Shown: piece by piece, positions 55,251-64,000 of the stretch
Layout: each line of letters opens with the position of its first letter
How positions within the stretch are numbered: position 1 is the stretch's first letter
NCBI GenBank assembly: GCA_034509755.1
Contig: CM067557.1
Span: 40,854,001 to 40,918,000, forward strand
Source of the DNA: Anisodus tanguticus
Taxonomy: Eukaryota > Streptophyta > Magnoliopsida > Solanales > Solanaceae
Direction of reading: 5' to 3'
DNA: 64,000 bases
Position numbers and translations under genes: made by a program
The notes under the pieces: model-generated
What the model was told of the DNA's origin: nothing
The model's database searches: none
Seen by the model: only the letters and a program-made list of their open reading frames with translations

Positions 55251-57242
55251 AAAATAAATTCTATTAAGACTTCGTCCTAATTTTCTTACCTAGTTTAGAT
55301 TTTTTTAATCTTTTTTAATGATGTGAAAATAATTACTATGATGCAAATGAGAATGTCACATTTTCCCGCACTACTTCCCCATCCGGTAGAGGTCTTTTCA
55401 CTAAAAGGAAGTCGAATACCGTTTTTACTTTTTCTAAAAGGAAATGAGTATCTTTCTTTTTAGCATTAGTATAACTTCCACAATTTAGTCATTTAGGTTA
55501 GAGAGTTTCAATATATTTGTAATCTCTTTTTATACATGATATTTGTTCATCACCTACCGTTATGAATGTAGGTCAATTGATAAAATCGTATTGTAATATA
55601 TATTTTTCTTTTGTTTTTGATTTATTATCATTTAAGATTTTTTTCGTTAGCTTTCGCTTTAGCACCTGATTTTTTCAATTCCAACATTGTGCAGGTGTAT
55701 TGATATTTTGGAGAGTTTGTGCAAGGTGATTTAGATAAAGTTTTATGTCTCTCTGTTGTTCATTGTTGCGCTAGTTTGTCTATGCTTTCGATGTCTGAAC
55801 TCTTGAAATTATATGTTTTTGTTCTTTGATGCATATTTCAATATCAACAAATTACTATGTCCACTGATGAATATGAATAGAACGTTATTCATCCTAATAA
55901 AAGAAATTACATCGTCAAAGCTGTAAATTAATTTTATCACTATTCAAATCTCGTATTAGACTCTTTTTCCATATATATCCTGTCTAATTTCTTTTTCTTC
56001 CTCCCCCCCCCCCCCCCCCCCCCCTTTACTTTTTGAAGTTAACAGTTATAATTGTTTTTTTATGATGGAACATTATTAACACTTCGAATAACCTATAGAT
56101 CGAAAAATAATTTAAGGAGTAACGTCGATGCAATGATCTAAACTCAAAGCGTTATAATTATTGAAACAAATATACATACATATGCATCTCTTCTTCCAAA
56201 GCTTCTCAGCTTAAGAAATCTATTATTCTTTTTTCTTGACCCGTTTTCATCAGCCGGCCTGTCTTGAACAGGGCCGGATATACCTTGCCTTGGGTGGTGT
56301 GATGGAACACTGCTTCATCAAAATGTTTTACTAAATATGTTTAATTATATAGATAATAAGCAAAATAAAAATATTAGGTATAAATAAAAAGGATGATACC
56401 ATTTGTTATTGAAGTGTTTTATTTTGCAAATATTGACACCAATTATGAATTTTTTTGCATAAGTAAGTGATCATGAATATTACAGAAAGGTACAATCAGA
56501 CCTCTCTATAAAAATCATTATTTATGACAATGTAACATTTCACTCTAACAACAATATTTTTTTAAACCAACTTTCATGTTATTTATATGATATGTTCTCT
56601 ATAACAATATTTTACAATAACAACAACAATAAAAATTCGAATAAACACATCGTGATAGAGCGTTTTGACTGTAAAAGATAATGGAAAAAAATGGTCGGCA
56701 TAAACTATACAAATAGAGAGCTAGGTGATGTCCTGCAAGGAAACATATCCATCAGATTATATATTGAGATGTGAAAGAGTTTATATGGAATCTCAGATTA
56801 TCCATCAGAAGTAGGGAAGCAAAGTGAGATACTCCACCATGCATGAACTACATATTTATAATGAAATATTCTTTATAAAGTATTAATATTGGAGAAAGTG
56901 GACAGCCCTTTTAACACCAAAAAAAGTAGTTGGCTTTTTTAAACTTTTCTTATCTCAGACTACTTTTATTTATGCACCTTTTTTCGTACCTTTTCAGTGC
57001 CTCACCTTTTCTCCACTTTTATCATCTTATCATAATAATAATAATTTAAAAATACAATAATACTATAAAGATATATGAATCCTGAAGAACACTTTCTTCC
57101 TCTCATCGTGCATAAGGAAAAGTCAGCACATGAGATTTCAGACACATCTGCTTTTAGCCCAATGGAATTTAGACACACGAAAAGCATTAGTAGGTAGAAT
57201 TATTTTTGGTTTTCCTTAATTTTATAGAGAATCTATGACCGA
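55251..57242. other. AT-rich intergenic region
   Basis: No gene is recognised. A run of 22 C lies at 56003-56024. 56495-56670 has the words CCTCTCTATAAAAATC and CTCTATAACAATATTTTACA, common in a nightshade repeat but without clear ends. 57002-57187 has a short - strand open frame that is not recognised. Confidence 0.4.
56003..56024. repeat. C homopolymer (22)
   Basis: An unbroken run of 22 C on the + strand; its true length may be uncertain because of sequencing or assembly. Confidence 0.85.
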
Positions 57243-57457
57243 ATTTTCGAAAACTATAGTGTAGTCTTTTTGTGTTAGGTAATTATCCAGTTTATAGTTA
57301 ATAATATTCTTAAGTTCCTGATTGAGAGAATAGATTCCCCAAGATGGGATATATATATATATGGGGAATCTATTCTCTCAATCAGGAACTTAAGAGTATT
57401 AACTATAAACTGGATAACTACCTAACACAAAAAGACTACACTATAGTTTTCGAAAAT
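57243..57457. repeat. Near-perfect 95-98 bp inverted repeat (long hairpin)
   Basis: The left arm 57243-57340 (starting ATTTTCGAAAACTATAGTGT) and the right arm 57363-57457 are complementary except for one base change and one 3-base indel. They are separated by a 22-base AT-rich loop with a (TA)n run. No known MITE ends and no target duplication were seen. Confidence 0.92.
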
Positions 57458-57503
57458 ATATTCTGCTAGCAATTCACGGAGCAAAACTTTCTACATTTGT
57501 CAC

Positions 57504-57710
57504 TGAAATAAATAATCTCTTAATTATTTTCATTAATGAATGAGGTATATATATAAGTTACAATCTCCAAATATGAAAAAATTTATTCATATTATACTTC
57601 TAAATCCTAATCATACTTGTACAAGTATTTTACAACTATGGTAAGTTTGTATACTAGTTTAATTACGATCCTAATCCTATTTGAGCACGGTACCATGCTA
57701 TATTCTATCA
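57504..57710 (-). repeat. 3' LTR of E4
   Basis: Bounded by TGAAATAAATAATCTC and ATATTCTATCA, 207 bp. The adjacent CACCCCCGCAATCATAGCAG matches E2 and gives the purine tract on the - strand. Confidence 0.85.
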
Positions 57711-58619
57711 CACCCCCGCAATCATAGCAGACGATTGTCGTACGCTGAGACTGTCCCTAAAATCTTCAAATAGAACTGAGGGAAGACCCTTCGTAAAGAT
57801 GTCAGCAATTTAGTATCTGGAGGGCACATGTAAAATGCGTACTTGTTCACGAGCTACCTTTTCGCGAACAAAGTGAATATCCATCTCGATATGTTTAATG
57901 CGCTGATGTTGGACCGGATTGTCAGAAAGATAGACTGCACTAACATTATTACAATAGACCAAGGTAGCTTTCTGAATAGGAAAGTATAATTCTAATAAAA
58001 GATTATGCAGCCAACATGATTCAGATACCACATTAGCCACGCCTCGATACTCAACCTCCACACTGGATCGCGATAATGTAGCATGGCGTTTCGCAGACCA
58101 CAAGACCAAGTTATCCCCAAGAAACATACAATAACCAGATGTCGAGCGTTTTGTATCAGGACAGCCACCCCAATCAGCATTTGTATATGACACAAGAGTA
58201 GAGATAGAAGAAGGATATAAATGCAAGCCATAATCAAGTGTGTCCTGGATGTACCGTATAATGCGTTTGAGCACATGCATGTGCTCAATCCGTGGGTCAT
58301 GCATGAATAAAAACACCTGCTGAACTGCATAACTAATATCAGGTCTCGTAAAAGTAAGATACTGAAGTGCCCCTGCAAGACCGCGGTAATGGGTGGGATC
58401 CTCGTATGGTGTGCCTAACGTAGTACTCAGCTTCGGTTTGGTATCAATCGAAGTGGAAGTAGACTTACAAGATGATATACCAGCTCTCTCAATAATCTCT
58501 GCAGCATACTTCCTTTGAGATAAAAATAGACCACCTGAATGACTCATGATAGCAATGCCCAAGAAATAACTCAAGGGTCTCAAGTCTTTCATTGCAAATT
58601 CAGACCTGAGAAGTGACAT
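57711..58619 (-). pseudogene. E4 RT end and RNase H, 269-codon open stretch
   Basis: 57810-58619 is open and includes FAMKDLRPLSYFLGIAIMSH, ALQYLTFTRPDISYAVQQVF, YTNADWGGCPDTKRSTSGYC, SWSAKR-type sequence (here LWSAKRHATLSRSSVEVEYR) and HQRIKHIEMDIHFVREKVAR. The RNase H reads TNADWG where TDADWG is usual, so a catalytic Asp is changed. Confidence 0.88.
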
Positions 58620-59316
58620 GATAGACTTCGCAGATTATCAGATGAAGCAGTCAATATAATATCATCTACGTACAATAAAATGTATGCCAGAGAAGTACCA
58701 CGACGATATATAAAGAGAGAATGATTAGACCGGGTGAGAAAACCCAATAGTAGATACATAATCTGCAAACCTCTTATATCAAGCCCGCGGGGGTTGCTTA
58801 AGCTTATACAAGGACTTCTTCAGCAAACAAACATGATGAGAATGATTGAGATCTCAAAAACCCAAGGGCTGATGCATATAGACTGTCTCCTTAACATCAC
58901 CGTGTAAGAAAGTATTTTTTACATCCAACTAATGAATAGGACATGCTTTTGAGAGAGCCAAACTAAGAACAATGCGAATGGTAGCCGGTTTGACCACCGG
59001 ACTAAACGTCTCACCACAATCCATGTCAACCTGTTGAATTTTATCATCACCTACAAGACGAGCCTTATGCCTCTCAAAAGAACCGTTAGAATTTTCTTTA
59101 TGAGTAAAAATTCACATAGACTGAATAATATTAACACCAGATGGACAGGGTACTCACTCACACGCCTTATTTTCAATAAGAACATTATATTCGTCAGTCA
59201 TAGCCAATTTCCAATTCGGGTCATATAGTGTAGGCACAGGGTTACGTGGTAGTGGGGATTTAGAGACATTAGAATTGTGATTAAAATGTTGTTTTGGTTT
59301 AAAAATACTCCTTTGA
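58620..59316 (-). pseudogene. E4 reverse transcriptase N-terminal part, degenerate
   Basis: No long frame remains, but YVDD (58661-58672), the KSLYKLKQ-type block near 58790 and the motif opposite GGTAGCCGGTTTGACCACCG (58979) align with E2. Confidence 0.75.
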
Positions 59317-60446
59317 CTACGAGTAATTGGCCCTTAACTCGAGGTAGAGTTGGGTGGATTTGGGGCAATGTGTGGGACGGTGATGAATTGGCCAGCAGGG
59401 GCGGAAGCCGATCCTGGAGTGGGCTGGAACAGTACCAAGATCGGTACTGGGCCGTGTTTCTGGCCCACTGGCCAGAATCAGCGGAATAGTGGTAACGGGA
59501 CTGTGTGGGTCAGCAGGCCCACGGCCTGCTGACGTATTTTGGTCACGGGACAAGTCCGATAAATGGTGGATAATATATGGTGAGACCTCGTCATCGAAAA
59601 AATTATATGAACTAGGCACGTGACTACTCACTTTAGCAAACGGAAATTGGGTTTCATCTAAAAGAACATGACGACTAATTATGATTTTATTAGACGATAA
59701 ATCAAAACATTTGTAACCACGATGATTAGATGGATAACCCAAAAACACATAAGCGGTAGAACGGGCTTGAAGTTTGTTAATTGTAGGTGACAGAAATAGT
59801 GGATAGCATAAACACCCAAAGACCCTAAGATGTGAATACGAATGAGTTTTATTATAGAGAATTTTAAGGAGAGATTCATATGCTAACCCTTTGGTCGGAA
59901 GTACGTTAAGAAGGTAAGTAGCCATTTGTAGTGCATGATGCCAAAAGGAAGGGGGTACGGAAGCATGGGCTAATAAAGTTCGGACAATATTATTAATGGT
60001 ATGAATTTTCTATTCGGCTTTTCCATTTTGTGAGGACGTATGAGGATAAGAAAAATGAAAAACTATGCCATTAGCATCACAAAATTCCCGAAACAACTCA
60101 TTATCGTATTCCTTGCCATTATCACATTGAATATTTTAAATTTCCCATTCGAATTGGGTACAGATGAATGCTCTAAATTTTAAGAAAGTGGAAAAAACTT
60201 GAGACTTTTTGGATAACAGAAAGGACCACAAAAAATAGAATAATCATTCAAAAATAAGACATAATAATGATGGCCCAAAGAACTTAAAACGGGAGATGTC
60301 CATAAATCACTATGAATAACATCAAAACACATCAAAGTACGAGAAGTAGAGGCTACAAATGGTAATCTAACATGTTTTCCTAATGGACAAGAAGACCAAA
60401 GTGGAGTACTCCGCGTATTTTCTGTCTGCTCCTTATTTTTTGGCAT
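59317..60446 (-). pseudogene. E4 integrase, broken
   Basis: 59317-59925 has MATYLLNVLPTKGLAYESLL, YPSNHRGYKCFDLSSNKIII and the P-rich hinge. 60180-60446 has CPLGKHVRLPFVASTSRTLM and FDVIHSDLWTSPVLSSLGHH. The centre is interrupted by stops. Confidence 0.85.
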
Positions 60447-60460
60447 GAAAGAAATAATCC

Positions 60461-60768
60461 TTTTTTGCCACCATCGTGGTTACGGTTTTTGCCTGAATTT
60501 TTAAAGAATGAGTGAGGGTCATCTGGCGTGGTCATCACTACGCGAAATGTGCTCCGGTATCCGCCTTGTTAGCCAAACCGGCCTCTTCTAACGTGAGCAT
60601 GGAACGGGCCTGATAAAATAGTGGCAGATGATTACTTTGACGAAGTAGTGTTCCAATGCCATTATAGGCCTCAGAAAGGCCTACAACCATTTGAAGAACA
60701 AGATGATTATTGGTAACGGGTGCACCAAGGTTGCGGAGTTAGTCCGCCAATTCTTTTACCATGAAAGT
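60461..60768 (-). pseudogene. E4 gag middle segment, displaced
   Basis: On the - strand this matches the gag region of E2 around 26970-27300: the stretch opposite GAGCATGGAACGGGCCTGAT and the block opposite GGCCTCAGAAAGGCCTACAA, ending with the stretch opposite GAGTTAGTCCGCCAATTCTT. It directly follows the isolated LTR tip at 60446-60460, so protease and pre-integrase are missing at this place. Confidence 0.75.
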
Positions 60769-61430
60769 ACATGTTTCCATTGGTCCAACAACCTTTATTT
60801 TCTTCCTGCTCCTTATCCGGGAAACTGTGCTCAGTTCCAGCAAAATTCCAAGCCTAGTTTCTCGGTCCCAAATAGTGGAATGCGGTACAGTAATGGGTCA
60901 GGACAACAGGTAGGCCTGCTTGGGCCTCGGCCACGCAGACCTTCCATGCTGCGGGCCCAAATCTGATCCCGACACCTACAAATATTGAAGCTACAATGCA
61001 TACACTTGCCTTAAATTCCCCGGACGTGAATTGGAATATGGACACCGGAGCCACTTCTCATATTACGTCCGATCAAGGTACTCTCTCGTCTTATTCAAAT
61101 TTGAGCAAAAATTATGGTAAAATTGTTGGTAATGACAACTCAATTCAAATTCGCGGTTATGGACATACAACTTTGTATCTATCACATCCACCTCTAGTTT
61201 TGGAAAATATCCTTCATGCCCCTAACTTAGTTAAAATTTGGTGTTTGTCCGAAAATTCACCACTGATAATTGGGTTTCTGTTAATTTTGATCTCTTTGGG
61301 TTTTCTGTGAAGGATTTCAAAATGGGGATACCTCTAATGAGATGCAATAGTAGGGGAGAGCTTTATCCAATCACAACTACCACCACTTTCACAAGTCAAG
61401 CTATGCCGTCTACTTTAAAAGAGTTATGAT
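60769..61430 (+). pseudogene. E4 gag C-terminus, protease and pre-integrase start, inverted
   Basis: The + strand reads LVLVGPGA-like gag tail words, then MHTLALNSPDVNWNMDTGAT and SHITSDQGTLSSYSNLS (DTGA codons 61041-61052), then LVLENILHAPNLVKIWCLSE, and in another frame FSVKDFKMGIPLMRCNSRGE ending near 61430. All neighbouring copia sequence is on the - strand, so this block is inverted relative to the rest of E4. Confidence 0.85.
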
Positions 61431-63160
61431 TAGCTAAATATTTTATGGGTGATACATATAGTGTTTGCACCTATTTAGTTCATGATTAGTGTTACATTTA
61501 GTTTAATGGGTTGTAAATGTTGTTCAGTATTTGTTTAGTGAAGTCATGATGTAAATTAGTTATGTTTTGGCATGATTAATATGATAAGATCCTTGTGCTA
61601 CTTTAAAGGTCATGATCTATGGTGATTAAGGTCTGAATGTGTGGTTATGTTTTGGTTCTTTTACATGTCTGAGATCCAATGTTAAGTAGGGATAAAGTTT
61701 AGTTTCTTTGTGGATTTAGATGTATGTCAACTTGTTCGCATATTTTCTTTGTGACCAAATGAGTGGTGTTTAGATAGGTTGGCTTTAAATCCTTACTTTC
61801 TTGTTTATAAACATGTTTATACTTTTTTTAATGGTTTAGAACTAATAATGAAGCATGTGTGTCCTTTGTTGAGTTTTGAATTCTAAGCAGTATGTTAGAG
61901 GCGATTTTTGTTGTGTGATAATGGCTTGTTAATTCAGGTCTTATATAATGTCCTTATCAATTATGCCATGCCATGTTCTAAATGTTATTGACATGATAAT
62001 TTTTTACCTACTGGGTTCTTTGTTAAGTAATAACAAGAGTTTAATTATTCTATAAGTTGGATATATGCTAGCATGATTTGTTCATATGGTTTTTTTATGA
62101 TTTGTGGGCATGAGTTTGAGTCTCATGTATGCTTGTTGGTTTCCTTAATTGGTTGGTAGATTCCAAATCAGTATGACTATTCTGTTGAGTTCTTACACTT
62201 AGTTCAATATGCCTTGGATGATAATTGATAGACTAAGTGTTTACTTGATAACCATGTTAACTATACTATATCTAATATAAGTGTAGTGTGCATAATATAT
62301 CCTAAATGGGATTGAGCATGTCTATGGTATTTATGTTCTTGCATGCTTAGGATAGTATCCTCCAAAGGTTAATTCACCAGGCCTAATTTCCCTCCTTATC
62401 TGCTTGAACAAACTCTGCATTTATCCTTGTTTGCTTTAATATAAGACTATCATCATGTTAATGCATAAGTCTTTTGGGTTATGACATGTCATGTTTTGTT
62501 TTAACAGAGTAGGATGTATGTCCAGTCTAGTACCAGATAATCTTAGTTTGTAGGAGGTCATTATTGGATTGCTCCATCTTGTGTCTAAAATATTGTGTTT
62601 GCCTTTATATGTTATCATATATCATGTCTATCCGTCGGGTTGCTTGAATGTCATTTGCATTAGTCCTTTGCACTATTTGAACCAGTTTATGCCATGCTAA
62701 ATCATAATCTCTAATGCATTCTATATTTGGCTTTGTGACCATGTCTTCATATAGTAAGCATGTATAGGGTATAGTCTGAATGTCAAAATGCAGTCAGTTA
62801 ATTTCTAAATCTACACAAGTCTGTTACAAATGATGGATTATCTGTTAATACTTTTGTGTTTGCGTAAAAAATATTAGATCAACATGTAGTAGACCCTGTG
62901 TAAACTTGATTTAATTCCCCCTGACTATTTGTAGCAGATCTGTTGAGTCTTTGTATTTCTCAGTCCACTCTTAAAGAATTTGAATTCTAGTCCTCGTTTG
63001 TTAAACCATGACTAAGTTGTCCAAATAAATGGAATGCTTCATGTTTTATTGCTCTTGACAAAGTTTGGCTATTTGATACTCATCCTTCACTCTTCTCTTT
63101 CTTTGCATAACTCGGGGAGAATTCTCCAATCGCCAATGTTCTCGAGCTACTGCATTTTGG
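61431..63160. other. T- and G-rich non-coding region
   Basis: No frame, LTR boundary or known repeat is recognised. The + strand is strikingly rich in T and G and poor in C, with recurring CATGATTA and TATGTTTTGG words. It may be long untranslated or LTR sequence of an element that continues off the right edge. Confidence 0.35.
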
Positions 63161-63790
63161 TTTCCCCACTGCTTCTGCGTTTTGAGGCCAAATGTTTATT
63201 GTATTTTGGACTTTTGAGGCTCTCGAAAGTGCTGCACTTTGGCTGCTATATTTCGCTAGCCGCTGTTGTGATTTTGAACCAAAATTTGGGTTGTTTTGAA
63301 GTCAAATGGTGGCTGCATTTCAAGGGAAAAACAAATGTTACATTTGAAATAAATGTGCTGCACTTTGAGCTGCTGTGTTGTTGCTACATTCTGAGCTTAA
63401 CCATTGTTGCACTTGAGAGTGGTTGCTGTATTTCTTTGCATGAAAAGTGCCATCTCTTGAGCAGATTTGAGGTCGAAATGACTACGGTATTTTTGGACAA
63501 TTTTGAGGCCATTTGCTGCTGCTTTTTTAGCCAAATTGCTGCTGTGTTTTGGTCGAATTACTGCTGCACTTTAGGCAGATTTAACGCCAAATTATTGCTG
63601 TGTATTCTTAGCCAAATTTGAGTCAAACCACTGTTGCGTTTCGATGCTATTTTGAGCCAATTTGTTGCCGTATGTCGAGGCAAACTACTGTTGCGTTACT
63701 GCTGCAATTTTGGCCAAGTTCTGCTACAATTTGAGTCAACTAGTTGCTGCATTTTGAGTCAAACTGATGTTGCATTTTGAAGGCAAGCAG
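63160..63790. repeat. Degenerate minisatellite of GCTGCATTTTGAGCCAAA type
   Basis: The words TGCTGCA/TGTTGCG/TGCTGTG + TTTTG + AG(C/T)CAAA return every 20-45 bases: for example ACTGCATTTTGG (63169), GCTGCACTTTGAGCTGCTGT (63357), GCTGCTGTGTTTTGGTCG (63538) and GCTGCATTTTGAGTCAAACT (63745). The open frame across it (63034-63621) is rich in L, C and F because of this repeat and is not considered a gene. Confidence 0.6.
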
Positions 63791-64000
63791 ATGCAACTCT
63801 CTTGAAGAAAACAGATGCTACATGCTAATGATACTACATTCGACATGAACAGATTCTACGCTTCAATATGAACAAGCTACTGCTTGATTCTATGTTGGTT
63901 ATTTTAGTTATTACACTTGTAATATCTAACTGATTTGAACAAGACGCTACACTAAGGGTCGATGAGAATAATTAATTTGAGGCCATGCTCTTTCCGAAAA
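63791..64000. other. Right edge, nothing recognised
   Basis: Short A/C-containing sequence after the minisatellite with words such as ACAGATGCTACATGC. No gene is seen. Confidence 0.3.

Larger units (their letters stand above)
57504..60445 (-). mobile_element. Copia element E4, 3' part
   Basis: It is of the same family as E2/E3. The 3' LTR is 57504-57710 and the order on the - strand is integrase, RT, RNase H, LTR. The LTR is shortened and lacks the U3 palindrome. On the right, homology to integrase ends near 60416, and 60446-60460 is the LTR terminal sequence TGAAAGAAATAATCC. No proper 5' LTR or primer site is present, so no target duplication can be tested. Confidence 0.88.

Noticed and set aside
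63034..63621. 195-codon open frame near the right edge
   Set aside because: The residues follow the TGCTGCATTTTGAG repeat (many L, C and F) and no domain is visible; it is treated as a repeat artefact.
1..64000. CRISPR arrays, operons, bacterial-type regulatory sites
   Set aside because: The window is plant nuclear DNA; no regular spacer-repeat arrays or prokaryotic gene organisation are present.

Overview
This is nuclear DNA from a flowering plant, most likely a member of the nightshade family (Solanaceae). The sequence is AT-rich and holds intron-bearing plant genes, several families of Ty1/copia LTR retrotransposons, tRNA-derived SINEs of the type common in Solanaceae, and many small MITEs. 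The family assignment is an inference from repeat types and protein resemblance; no search was run.

Only two genes look intact. One is an intronless F-box/F-box-associated gene at 21426-22712. The other is a three-exon SMAX1-LIKE gene of the SMXL3 type at 37284-40303, which encodes 730 residues with an EAR motif and no RGKT degron. Both are on the + strand. Gene debris includes the first two exons of a LONELY GUY (LOG) cytokinin-activation gene on the - strand (5652-6883, frameshifted, later exons missing), an orphan 3' exon at 2188-2481, an RRM-protein pseudogene at 54258-54574 and a possible orphan exon at 46736-46871.

Most of the rest is mobile DNA. 1-1812 is the end of a copia element (A) running off the left edge. 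2831-5487 is a copia element (C) that has lost its RT half. 8880-17050 is a large degenerate copia element (B) with a perfect 5-bp target duplication and a nested solo LTR that has its own perfect duplication. 23157-28140, 48568-53690 and 57504-about 61430 are three members of one smaller copia family (E2, E3, E4); E4 is internally rearranged with a head-to-head segment. There are also a solo LTR inside a duplicated 101-bp target (44136-44388), a TRIM (45190-45468), and a TRIM/copia junction (54605-55250). All LTR elements that can be oriented are on the - strand, except the nested solo LTR.

Five SINE copies or remnants, about five MITEs, a possible organelle-DNA insertion (28690-29320), a near-perfect 95-bp hairpin (57243-57457) and a degenerate minisatellite at the right edge (63160-63790) complete the picture. 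Every retrotransposon coding region is broken by stops or frameshifts, so none appears able to move by itself. The two genes are not functionally linked in any way the sequence shows; they are separated by transposon blocks.
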